This document shows positions 1 to 6,453 of a stretch of 6,755 nucleotides of DNA, one piece after another. Under the pieces are notes generated by a model that ran no database searches, was not told the DNA's origin, and saw only the letters and a program-made list of their open reading frames with translations. Location: NCBI GenBank assembly GCA_003154555.1, contig PMDT01000049.1, forward strand, positions 1-6,755, given 5' to 3'. The translations under genes were made by a program, and so were the position numbers. Source of the DNA: Spirochaetaceae bacterium (GTDB lineage: Bacteria; Spirochaetota; Spirochaetia; SZUA-6; Fen-1364). Each line of letters begins with the position of its first letter. Position 1 is the first letter of the stretch.

Positions 1-918
1 GCGCAGGCCGAAGAGCGTTTCCAGGAGCTCCGTTCTCTTCGCGCCGATCAGTCCACCGATGCCGAATATCTCGCCCCGGCGCACGTCGAAGGAGACATCC
101 TTGAAGGCGCCCTCGCTGGAGAGGTTCTCCACCCGAAGCGCGGTTTCCCCGATGGGGACATTCGTCTTCGGGTACATGTTCGTGAGCTCCCTGCCGACCA
201 TCATGCGGATCAGGTCCCGTTCCGTGACGTCCGCGTGGTTGACCGTCCCCACCAGGTCGCCATCCCTCAGGACCGTGATCCTGTCTGCGATGCCATCGAT
301 CTCGTGCAGGCGGTGAGAGATGTAGATGATCGTGACGCCGTCATTCCGGAGGCCCCGGATGATGTTCATGAGCTTGTCGGCGTCGCTCTGGGAGATGGAG
401 GACGTGGGCTCGTCCATCAGGACGATCTGCGCGTTGGAGGTGATGGCCTTCGCGATTTCCACCACCTGCTGCTGCGCGATGGACAGGTCCTTGACCAGCG
501 CGTTCGGATTCATGTCGCCTTGCCCGAGCCTCTCCAGCGCCTCCACCGCCATCTTGTGAAAGTCGCGCTTCTTCTGTAAAAGACCGCGGAAGCGGCGCTG
601 CTTGTCCAGGACGATGTTCTCCGCGATGGTCATCAGGGGGCAGAGGGTCAGCTCCTGGTAGATTGTGTGGATGGAAGCAGCCATCGCGTCCTTGGGGCTG
701 TTGAAAACCACCGGCTTCCCGTTCATGCGGATGGTCCCGCCACGGTCCGGCAGGTAATATCCGCTCAGGATCTTGATCAGCGTGGACTTCCCGGCGCCAT
801 TCTCCCCAAGAAGGGCATGCACTTCCCCCTTCTGCAGCTGGAGATTGACGTTCCGCAGAACCGTCACGCCGGCGAATGTCTTGCCAATGTTCTCCAACTC
901 GAGCACTCGTTCCGCCAA
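1..918 (-). CDS. Sugar ABC transporter ATP-binding protein, RbsA/MglA/XylG type (3' partial)
   Basis: This is the cytoplasmic ATPase subunit of a CUT2-class monosaccharide/polyol importer; it powers uptake through a membrane permease fed by a periplasmic binding protein. The 306 visible residues hold the complete first nucleotide-binding domain: Walker A GENGAGKST (38-46), Q-loop Q88 in YQEL, signature LSIAQQQ (145-151), Walker B IVLMDE (165-170) followed by PTSS, and the switch histidine H202 in ISHR. The second domain begins near residue 260 and shows the degenerate P-loop region GLIGAKRTELL (289-299) typical of this family. Full-length members are about 500 residues, so roughly 200 are missing beyond base 1. 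The start is TTG at 918-916: GGAGG at 929-925 lies 6 nt upstream, and an in-frame TAG two codons before it excludes a longer form. A 37-nt gap separates it from the aldo/keto reductase. It is the last visible gene of the operon; permease and binding-protein genes probably follow. Family identity is very secure, substrate unknown. Confidence 0.95.
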   Translation of the reverse strand, partial: MAERVLELENIGKTFAGVTVLRNVNLQLQKGEVHALLGENGAGKSTLIKILSGYYLPDRGGTIRMNGKPVVFNSPKDAMAASIHTIYQELTLCPLMTIAENIVLDKQRRFRGLLQKKRDFHKMAVEALERLGQGDMNPNALVKDLSIAQQQVVEIAKAITSNAQIVLMDEPTSSISQSDADKLMNIIRGLRNDGVTIIYISHRLHEIDGIADRITVLRDGDLVGTVNHADVTERDLIRMMVGRELTNMYPKTNVPIGETALRVENLSSEGAFKDVSFDVRRGEIFGIGGLIGAKRTELLETLFGLR

Positions 919-924
919 ACCCTA

Positions 925-929
925 CCTCC
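925..929 (-). promoter_or_regulatory. Shine-Dalgarno site fixing the TTG start of the ABC ATPase
   Basis: GGAGG on the minus strand sits 6 nt before the TTG codon at 918-916. The next possible in-frame start, GTG at 906-904, would be 18 nt away, and the in-frame TAG at 924-922 rules out any start further upstream. The site therefore decides the start. The surrounding 37-nt gap (919-955) shows no terminator-like hairpin, so transcription from the upstream gene can continue. Confidence 0.8.
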
Positions 930-955
930 GGTGAGAACTGACTGACAGCCGACCG

Positions 956-1945
956 CTACAGGGACGAATCGATCATGTCGTCGACCTTGACTTCGTCGTA
1001 TTTCATGCCGAACAGACTGAACGTGTAGTCGAAGAGCTTCGAGGACCTGCTCCCCTCTTTGCGAAGAAACTCGTTGTCGTCCCTGTCCATCTCCCAGCCC
1101 AGGGCTCCCAGGTTGTCGTCAAGCTGCTTCAGCGTCTTGCTTCCCACGATGGCGGCTGTAATGCCCTTCTGGTTGATGATCCAATTAATGGCAATCTGGG
1201 CCGGGGTCTTCTTGTATTTCTCGGACAGCACATCCAGGTGTTTCACCATGGAGAGCCCTGCCGTAAATGCCTCTCCCTGGAAGAGCAGCGTGAGGTGACG
1301 GATGTCTCCTTCCCTCCTGGGTATGTCCGCCTCGGATCTGATCTTTCCGGTAAAGAGCCCCTGTCCCAGGGGAGAATAGGCGAGAATTCCGACATTATGA
1401 TCCCTGCAGACTTTCAGGGTGTCCGTGTCCTCAATCTCCCGCCACAAGAGATTGTACGCCTGCTCACAACAGGCAATGTCGCCGGCGCCAACGGCTTTGC
1501 GGACCTGGTCCGCAGAGAAGTTCGAGACGCCCACGTGCCTGATCTTTCCCTTCTCCTTCAAGCGAACCATGCCACCGATTGTTTCCTCTATGGGAATGGC
1601 CGCGTCCGGATAGTGGACGAGATAGAGATCAATGACGTCCAGGTTCATCCGGGAGAGGCTGATGTCGACCCTGGATTCCATCTTTCTCGGGTCAGCGCCG
1701 CCCTTGGAGATGATGATCAACTTGTCCCGGATATTCCGTATCGCCTTGCCGACGATTTGCTCGGAGCCGTCGTAGCCGATCGCCGTATCGATGGTGTTGA
1801 TGCCCTTGTCCACCGCCCGTGCAACCACGTCGCAGGCGTCCTTGGTGGGCACGTCCCCCCAGTAGCGCTCGCACCCGTACTGCCAGGCGCCGAGAATGAT
1901 GGGGCTCATCAGCAGATCACTGTTCCCGAGCTTCCTGTACGTCAC
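956..1945 (-). CDS. Aldo/keto reductase
   Basis: Cytoplasmic NAD(P)H-dependent oxidoreductase of the aldo/keto reductase superfamily, which interconverts aldehydes or ketones (including sugars) and alcohols in a TIM barrel. With the start chosen here it has 329 residues, normal for the family. The catalytic tetrad is visible as D53 (NTIDTA), Y58 (IGYDGSE), K81 (IISKGG) and H111 (LVHYPD). Cofactor-side motifs include GVSNF (from about 139), YSPLGQGL (from 190) and AIVGSKT (from 265). The start is ambiguous. ATG codons at 1975 and 1960 are in frame, but a GTG at 1945-1943 is preceded by AAGGAG with 6-nt spacing and gives the family-typical N-terminus (M)TYRKLGNSDL, so I prefer it. The ATG at 1975 would overlap the upstream stop as ATGA but has only a weak site. 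In this operon it probably oxidises or reduces the imported sugar or an intermediate. Family assignment is secure; substrate unknown. Confidence 0.93.
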   Translation of the reverse strand: MTYRKLGNSDLLMSPIILGAWQYGCERYWGDVPTKDACDVVARAVDKGINTIDTAIGYDGSEQIVGKAIRNIRDKLIIISKGGADPRKMESRVDISLSRMNLDVIDLYLVHYPDAAIPIEETIGGMVRLKEKGKIRHVGVSNFSADQVRKAVGAGDIACCEQAYNLLWREIEDTDTLKVCRDHNVGILAYSPLGQGLFTGKIRSEADIPRREGDIRHLTLLFQGEAFTAGLSMVKHLDVLSEKYKKTPAQIAINWIINQKGITAAIVGSKTLKQLDDNLGALGWEMDRDDNEFLRKEGSRSSKLFDYTFSLFGMKYDEVKVDDMIDSSL

Positions 1946-1951
1946 GTCTGT

Positions 1952-1957
1952 CTCCTT
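1952..1957 (-). promoter_or_regulatory. Shine-Dalgarno site supporting a GTG start for the aldo/keto reductase
   Basis: AAGGAG on the minus strand lies 6 nt before GTG at 1945-1943. The competing ATG at 1960 has no room for a ribosome-binding site, because AGG directly abuts it. The ATG at 1975 has only GGGA a few bases away. The site lies just past the stop of the upstream AllA-like gene (TGA at 1974-1972). Confidence 0.6.
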
Positions 1958-1971
1958 CATCCTGCGGGCGC

Positions 1972-2475
1972 TCATAGTCCCGCGATTCGGAGCGTCTCCG
2001 CCGCGCCCAGCTCCCGCACGACACAGTCGTTCGCGTACGTCCGCTCCGGCAGGGCCACGAGAATGTGGACGGCCGCGCTTCCGATGACGTAGGGACCGCT
2101 GTGCCATGCGCCCGCCTTCAGGATGACCATGGTCCCGCGTGGGATGCGGTATGCCGTCATCCTGTCGAGAGGCGCCGATCCCGCGGCAGTTGCGGGAGCG
2201 AATGCCATGGCGATGTCGGCATCAAGCGGGAGGATCGCCTCCTCAGTAGAGGTGTGATATTCGACCGCTTGGATGAGGGGCTCCCGAGAGCGGGCATGGC
2301 ACAATGAAAACGACGCCGCGGCATCCTTGCCCAGCTTCAACGGCAGCATGTCCCTGTAGAAGTCAACGGTCTTTCCGTCGCCGAACTTTTCCCCGCCGGG
2401 GTGGAGCATATCCTGACAGGTTCCCACTGCCTGGAATCTCGGGTCCGTCAGGTCGCGCAGCTCCAGGTCCCTCAT
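1972..2475 (-). CDS. AllA-like (ureidoglycolate lyase superfamily) cupin-fold protein
   Basis: Small cytoplasmic protein of 167 residues, close to the roughly 160 of ureidoglycolate lyase (AllA). That enzyme releases urea from ureidoglycolate in purine catabolism and folds as a cupin-like beta-barrel. The resemblance I see runs over most of the length: a central VEYHTSTEEAILPLD stretch (71-85) matching AllA's HELERHPLGTQAFIPM, and a following region ending in GAWHSGP (122-128) that aligns with AllA's VWHHP. AllA's YHR just before that WH, as I recall it, is not kept (LKA here), so true ureidoglycolate lyase activity is doubtful. No other purine or allantoin gene is present. More likely it acts on a sugar-acid-like intermediate of this operon. 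Its ATG overlaps the stop of the upstream dehydrogenase by 4 nt (ATGA), with GGGGGA 7 nt upstream. Family placement is fairly secure, function open. Confidence 0.8.
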   Translation of the reverse strand: MRDLELRDLTDPRFQAVGTCQDMLHPGGEKFGDGKTVDFYRDMLPLKLGKDAAASFSLCHARSREPLIQAVEYHTSTEEAILPLDADIAMAFAPATAAGSAPLDRMTAYRIPRGTMVILKAGAWHSGPYVIGSAAVHILVALPERTYANDCVVRELGAAETLRIAGL

Positions 2476-3311
2476 ATGCCTGTCCCCCGGCCCCGCGCCC
2501 CTCCGTCGATCGTGAACACCTGGCCCGAGATGTAACTGGAGGCGTCGGAAGCGAGGAACAGGACCAGGAGCGCCACCTCGCGCGGAGTGCCGAGCCTCCC
2601 GAGCGGAACGAGGCTGATGGAGTGATTGATGACGGCCGGATCGGCCTCGAACTGTTTGATCATCTCGGTACGGATCATGCCCGGGGCGATGGCGTTCACC
2701 GTGATGTTGTACGGACCCCACTCCGAGCAAAGAACGCGGGTCAGCGAGTTCAGCCCTCCCTTGCTCACGCAGTAGGCCGCAAGGGTGCTCTGGCCCTCGT
2801 CGCCGGCCGTGGAGCTGGTGAAGACGACCTTCCCCTTCTTCTGCCGCATCATGTAAGGGCCGACCGCCCGGGCAAAGTGGAAGGCGGCATTCAGGTTGAT
2901 GCCGAGCACCTTCTGCCAGTCCACGAGCTCGAGCGGGGTTTCCGCGTTTTCCCCTGCGAGCTCCCGGTTGGCGATCGTACCCTCCCCGCCCGGAGCGACC
3001 GCGACCGGCTTGGTGAGGAAGATGCCGGCATTGCTGCACAGGATGTCCACCTTGCCGAAGTGGGAGACGACCTTTTCCACGGTGGCCCGCACCTGCTCGT
3101 CGCTCGCCACGTCCACCTTCAACGACAGGGCCTTGCGTCCCAGCTTCTCGATCGTATGGGCCGTCTCCTCGGCCCTGGCCAGGGCAATGTCGAGTACTGC
3201 CACGTCCGCGCCCGCCTCCGCGAGAGCGGTCGCAATGGCCGTGCCAATGCCGCCTCCCGCGCCCGTCACGATCGCTGTCTTTCCTTCGACGCTGAACTCC
3301 CTGGGGATCAT
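2472..3311 (-). CDS. Short-chain dehydrogenase/reductase (SDR family), NAD-type
   Basis: Cytoplasmic classical SDR oxidoreductase of 279 residues, likely oxidising a sugar, polyol or hydroxyacid alcohol group. The Rossmann dinucleotide motif is TGAGGGIG (16-23). An acidic residue, D41, at the end of the second strand (AVLDIA) indicates NAD(H) rather than NADP(H). Other family marks are DV (67-68), SNAG (93-96), the catalytic residues N139, S167, Y180 and K184 (YCVSK), the PG motif (210-211) and the C-terminal GQVFTIDGG (263-271). It is about 25-30 residues longer than the usual 250, with much of the excess in a Gly/Ala/Glu-rich insertion at about 103-126, between the NAG motif and the helix carrying N139. 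The start ATG overlaps the upstream epimerase stop (ATGA) and follows a strong AAAGGAGG site; its own stop overlaps the AllA-like start in the same way. Family certain, substrate unknown. Confidence 0.95.
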   Translation of the reverse strand: MIPREFSVEGKTAIVTGAGGGIGTAIATALAEAGADVAVLDIALARAEETAHTIEKLGRKALSLKVDVASDEQVRATVEKVVSHFGKVDILCSNAGIFLTKPVAVAPGGEGTIANRELAGENAETPLELVDWQKVLGINLNAAFHFARAVGPYMMRQKKGKVVFTSSTAGDEGQSTLAAYCVSKGGLNSLTRVLCSEWGPYNITVNAIAPGMIRTEMIKQFEADPAVINHSISLVPLGRLGTPREVALLVLFLASDASSYISGQVFTIDGGARGRGTGI

Positions 3312-4207
3312 CGCCCCCTCCTTTCGGTCACCCCGGCCTTCAGGCCTTCATCCCGGGGAATCCCATACTTCTCCAGCATCGACCGGATGAACGCGTATCC
3401 CTGCGTCGCCATCTCCTCCGGGCTGGATGCGAACTTCCGCCATATGCATGCGCCCGCGGCGACATCCGCCGAGGCGTCGACAAACCCCTCGATGGCGATG
3501 GTCCCGTCAAAGCCGGTGTCCTTGATGCCCTGGAAAACCTCGTCCCAGCGGATCTGGCCTGTCCCCGGGATTCCGCGGTCGTTCGCGGAAACGTGGACGT
3601 GGTACAGCCTGCTGCCCGCCGCGGTGAGCGCGCCGTACATGCTCTTTTCCTCGATGGAGCAGTGAAACGTGTCGAACAGGATCCCCACATTTTTCTCGCC
3701 GATAGAATCGGCCAGCCGCAGCCCGTCCCCGATGGTATTGATCATGTAGGTTTCATACCGGTTGGCCGGCTCGAGCCCCATGTTTATCCCGAAGCCTTGA
3801 GCGTATCGGGCCACCTCGCGGAGCCCTTCGGCCGAGCGCTCGAACTCCTCCTGCGTTGGCGCCTTGCCCGTGCGCTTGCTGAACGGGGCGTAGATGATGC
3901 CGCCGTAGAAGGTGGAGCCAAGCTCGGCCACTCGTCTCACCAGCTCCTTCATGTAGTCAATGGCTTCCCGCCGCTTCTCCTGTTCGCTCGACAGGAGCTC
4001 CTTGTCCACCGGCAGCGAACCGCCTCCCATGAGGCGAAGGCCAAGCTCCTGAGCCCTCGTTCGGATGAGCTTCGCGGTGGGGAGATCGAGAGCGCGGACA
4101 TTGATGTCCATGGAATCGAAGCCGTAGTCCCGCAGGACATTCAGCAGGTCGAGGTTGTCCGCAGACAGCTTCTTCGTGAAGACGTGCTGGTGAATGCCGA
4201 TTCTCAT
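3308..4207 (-). CDS. Sugar isomerase/epimerase, xylose-isomerase-like TIM barrel (tagatose/psicose 3-epimerase related)
   Basis: Cytoplasmic metal-dependent enzyme of 299 residues in the AP_endonuc_2 (PF01261) TIM-barrel family, related to ketose 3-epimerases and also to inosose-processing enzymes. The four expected metal ligands are visible: E146 (GLEPANRYE), D179 (LFDTFH, with H182), H205 (YHVHVSANDRG) and E240 (AIEGF). E146 and E240 are also the usual catalytic acid/base pair. The segment HVSANDRGIPGTGQIRW (205-221) is highly characteristic of the ketose epimerase group. The start is the ATG at 4207, giving MRIGIHQHVF, a typical first strand; a longer reading to 4291 would run into the preceding deacetylase gene and has an atypical Arg/Cys-rich leader. 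It begins 10 nt after the deacetylase stop, with an imperfect AGGCGGG site, and ends in an ATGA overlap with the dehydrogenase. It probably epimerises or isomerises a free sugar before phosphorylation by the upstream kinase. Family secure, substrate unknown. Confidence 0.93.
   Translation of the reverse strand: MRIGIHQHVFTKKLSADNLDLLNVLRDYGFDSMDINVRALDLPTAKLIRTRAQELGLRLMGGGSLPVDKELLSSEQEKRREAIDYMKELVRRVAELGSTFYGGIIYAPFSKRTGKAPTQEEFERSAEGLREVARYAQGFGINMGLEPANRYETYMINTIGDGLRLADSIGEKNVGILFDTFHCSIEEKSMYGALTAAGSRLYHVHVSANDRGIPGTGQIRWDEVFQGIKDTGFDGTIAIEGFVDASADVAAGACIWRKFASSPEEMATQGYAFIRSMLEKYGIPRDEGLKAGVTERRGR
3317..3324 (-). promoter_or_regulatory. Strong Shine-Dalgarno site for the SDR gene, inside the epimerase gene
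   Basis: AAAGGAGG on the minus strand lies 5 nt before the SDR ATG (3311-3309), within the last codons of the epimerase gene. Despite the 4-nt overlap, the dehydrogenase therefore has its own strong initiation signal and does not depend only on re-initiation. Confidence 0.75.
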
Positions 4208-4217
4208 GTCCCGCCTG

Positions 4218-4937
4218 CTACGGCAGCAGCTTGTAGGCGCCGGCAATCGCCGGCCAGCTCTTGCACAGCTGCAGGCATTCCGCGTAATCACAGCCCGGGG
4301 TGCCCGCCTGGGTCGCGGCGATCTTCAGCTCGGATTCCAGCATGTCGTTGTAGGACACCCCAAAGGCGTCCTTGCACCAGTCCCCCTGCTGGCTGTCGTG
4401 ACAAAACCACATCTTCTTCTTCGTCTCGTACGTGTCCGTCACGTCGATATAGTACTCCGGTATGTATTTCGCCAGTCCGAGGGCGGGCCAGTGAAACAGG
4501 GCCGGCACTTTCGGCATCGGGGGATGCTCCGTTTCGATGAGCTTGATCGTTGCATTGATGCGGGCAATGAAGGCGAGGTATCCCGTCATGTTATGATCCG
4601 GGTTGTAGTCCCCCGACGGCACATGGGAAAAGACGACGTCCGGCTTCGCGACTCTGAAGGCATCGATGAACGTGAGCCGGCTCTTTTCGTTGTCGAACAG
4701 AAACTCGTCGTCGAACCCCATCCAGATGAGATGAGCGCCGATCACGTCGGCGGACTTCTGCGCTTCCGCATGCCGTACCTCGGCGATTTCCTTTTTGCTC
4801 ATCCGGTAGGATCCGATATTGCCGTTGGTTGCAATGGCCATGTACACCTCGTCACCCCTCTTGGCGTACTTCGCCAGGGTGCCGGCGATCTGGAACTCGA
4901 TGTCGTCCGGATGCGCTCCAATAGCCAGGACTCTCAT
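4218..4937 (-). CDS. PIG-L/LmbE family zinc-dependent deacetylase
   Basis: Putative zinc hydrolase of 239 residues in the PIG-L/LmbE family, whose characterised members remove N-acetyl groups from GlcNAc-containing compounds (GlcNAc-PI, GlcNAc-inositol for MshB, bacillithiol and antibiotic precursors, chito-oligosaccharides). The N-terminal signature AHPDDIEF (8-15) supplies zinc ligands H9 and D12 and the catalytic D11. The second metal motif, usually HPDH, here reads NPDH (112-115), keeping H115 as the third ligand but replacing the first His with Asn. There is no signal peptide, so it should be cytoplasmic. The C-terminal part is rich in Cys and Trp (KMWFCHDSQQ at 175-184, DWCKD at 186-190). 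The ATG has a strong AGGAGGT site 4 nt upstream and follows the kinase stop by 16 nt. Placement between a sugar kinase and a sugar epimerase suggests it deacylates the operon's substrate. Family secure, substrate inferred only. Confidence 0.93.
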   Translation of the reverse strand: MRVLAIGAHPDDIEFQIAGTLAKYAKRGDEVYMAIATNGNIGSYRMSKKEIAEVRHAEAQKSADVIGAHLIWMGFDDEFLFDNEKSRLTFIDAFRVAKPDVVFSHVPSGDYNPDHNMTGYLAFIARINATIKLIETEHPPMPKVPALFHWPALGLAKYIPEYYIDVTDTYETKKKMWFCHDSQQGDWCKDAFGVSYNDMLESELKIAATQAGTPGCDYAECLQLCKSWPAIAGAYKLLP

Positions 4938-4941
4938 GGTG

Positions 4942-4948
4942 ACCTCCT
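4942..4948 (-). promoter_or_regulatory. Strong Shine-Dalgarno site for the PIG-L deacetylase
   Basis: AGGAGGT on the minus strand ends 4 nt before the ATG at 4937-4935, in the 16-nt gap after the kinase stop codon. It is a near-ideal initiation signal and supports the chosen start. Confidence 0.7.
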
Positions 4949-4953
4949 GTCGT

Positions 4954-6453
4954 TCAGACCGACTCGAAAACGTCTATGCTCTTCCTCAATGCGAGGTATC
5001 TCACGTACTTTTCCTCGAAGCGGTGCACGGCCGCGCGCTGCGGAATGAACCGTGTCTCTTTCAGCCCCATCAGGGCGGGCGCCTTGTAGGGATCTTCGAT
5101 GACGCCGATGGCGGCTCCGCAGAGTGCCGCGGCTCCCATTGCGGAGGCGTCATGAATTTCCGAGCGGGTCAATTCCAGGCCCGTGATGTTCGCCTTGAGC
5201 TGCATCCACGCGTCCGATTGCGACCCCCCGCCCACGATCTTCAACTTTTCGATGGGGATGCCTGCCGCGCGGAAGCCCCGCACGTGGGAGTTCAGGTCGT
5301 AGCACAGCCCTTCGAGGATACCCTGCGCGAGGTCCCGCGGGGTGGTGTTCAGGGACAGGCCGTAGAGCAATCCCCTTGCATCAGGATTGAAGACGGGGTT
5401 GCATACCCCCGAGAAATGGGGAAGGAGCAACAGATCGCCCGGCTTTCCACTGTCGATATCCTTGAGCAGCTCGCTGTAGACGTCGCTTTGGGGAGCCCCG
5501 CGCTCGCCCGGGAACAGGTTCCGGTACCAGTCAAGAACGCTTCCGGAAGTGAGGCTCAGGCTCAGGGAGATGTACTCGTTCCAGGCCGGATAGCACGGGT
5601 ACAGATTGTCCAGCATCGCCTTCGCCAGATTCGGCTTTCGCGTCAGGACAATGACGACCTCCATGGTCCCCATGATGTTGAGGGCGGTTCGCCGATCGTC
5701 CACGTCGAGCCCCGCGCCAATGGCCGCGCAGACAACGTCGTGCCCGCCGCTGCATGCCGCAGCCCCGGCCGAAAAACCGAGGCCATCCGCCACCGCACCA
5801 TCGAGCCGCGCAATCACCTTTCCCGAGGGAACCGGTTGCGGAAGATCGCATTCGCGCACGCCGGCAGCCGCGAGGATATCGGGTGACCAGATCTTCCGGT
5901 GTATGTCAAAGAGCATCGTTCTCGCCGCCATGGAATAGCTTGCGGCGGTTCCTGCGCCCAGTTTCTGTAGAACGTAGTCCTCGACGGTGGCCCACCGACG
6001 CACCCGCTGGAACGTCTGGGGTTCGTTCTTCCTGAACCACAGGATCTTGGCCAGGCTGTTGATGTGAAGGGGGGGCATCCCCGTGATTTCGAAAAGCCTC
6101 GCCTCCCCGAACTCCTCCACGAAGTCGTGGATCTCGTCCTTTCCTCGGGGGTCGAAATCGAGGATGCAGGGTCTCACGGGTTCACCAGATGCATCCAGGG
6201 GAATGATCACGTCCCCGATCGCCGAGACGGCCACCGCATCCAATTTCCCGCCGGCCCCGGCGCGCGCCTCCGCTATGGCTTCCCGGACTCTTGCCCAGAC
6301 ACTCTCCGCCTCCAGCTCGTACCCGGTCTCACCAACATGGATGAGGTCGTACGGTCTGTGTGAGCGGGCAATGATGTTCCACCTGCTGTCGAACACGATG
6401 GCCTTGCAGCCGCTCGTTCCCACGTCCAGACCGAGTATGCGCGTGGCGCTCAT
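4954..6453 (-). CDS. FGGY-family carbohydrate kinase (xylulokinase-like)
   Basis: Cytoplasmic ATP-dependent sugar or polyol kinase of 499 residues, a normal length for the FGGY family. It has the phosphate-1 loop LGLDVGTSGCK (7-17), the catalytic-base aspartate D239 in SGGHDVVCAAIGAG (235-248), MGTMEVV (261-267) where other members have SGTS, the adenosine motif VGGGSQSDAWMQL (407-419) and DASAMGAAALCGA (435-447) near the C-terminus. The first half differs from xylulokinases: where those have a GQMHG motif this protein has SAIGDVIIPLD (77-87), and where they have a W-D-R motif it has LDFDPRG (98-104), so D-xylulose is not an obvious substrate. The ATG overlaps the stop of the upstream regulator by 4 nt (ATGA), with only a weak site (GGGA close by, AGGAAGAG further out), suggesting translational coupling. 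It probably phosphorylates the product of the epimerase or dehydrogenase. Family certain, substrate unknown. Confidence 0.95.
   Translation of the reverse strand: MSATRILGLDVGTSGCKAIVFDSRWNIIARSHRPYDLIHVGETGYELEAESVWARVREAIAEARAGAGGKLDAVAVSAIGDVIIPLDASGEPVRPCILDFDPRGKDEIHDFVEEFGEARLFEITGMPPLHINSLAKILWFRKNEPQTFQRVRRWATVEDYVLQKLGAGTAASYSMAARTMLFDIHRKIWSPDILAAAGVRECDLPQPVPSGKVIARLDGAVADGLGFSAGAAACSGGHDVVCAAIGAGLDVDDRRTALNIMGTMEVVIVLTRKPNLAKAMLDNLYPCYPAWNEYISLSLSLTSGSVLDWYRNLFPGERGAPQSDVYSELLKDIDSGKPGDLLLLPHFSGVCNPVFNPDARGLLYGLSLNTTPRDLAQGILEGLCYDLNSHVRGFRAAGIPIEKLKIVGGGSQSDAWMQLKANITGLELTRSEIHDASAMGAAALCGAAIGVIEDPYKAPALMGLKETRFIPQRAAVHRFEEKYVRYLALRKSIDVFESV

Noticed and set aside
919..955. Possible terminator between the aldo/keto reductase and ABC genes
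   Set aside because: The 37-nt gap shows no GC-rich hairpin followed by a T-run; it mainly holds the ribosome-binding site.
1972..2475. Allantoin/purine degradation operon based on the AllA-like gene
   Set aside because: No allantoinase, allantoate amidohydrolase, glyoxylate or other purine genes are present; all neighbours point to carbohydrate metabolism.
2476..3039. N-terminal extension of the AllA-like frame upstream of the ATG at 2475
   Set aside because: The extension is a shifted frame inside the SDR gene, Arg/Gly-rich and without similarity to anything. The 167-residue form matches the family length.
2304..3665. Long open frame of 453 codons on the plus strand
   Set aside because: It lies antisense to the SDR and epimerase genes, which carry complete motifs. 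Its translation is rich in Arg, Pro and His with no recognisable domain, as expected for an antisense frame in high-GC DNA.
4208..4291. N-terminal extension of the epimerase with a Cys/Arg-rich leader
   Set aside because: It overlaps the end of the deacetylase in another frame, and the internal ATG at 4207 gives the family-typical first strand.
4194..5886. Plus-strand open frames opposite the deacetylase and kinase
   Set aside because: These are antisense shadows of well-supported genes with no domain, no ribosome-binding site and compositionally odd translations.
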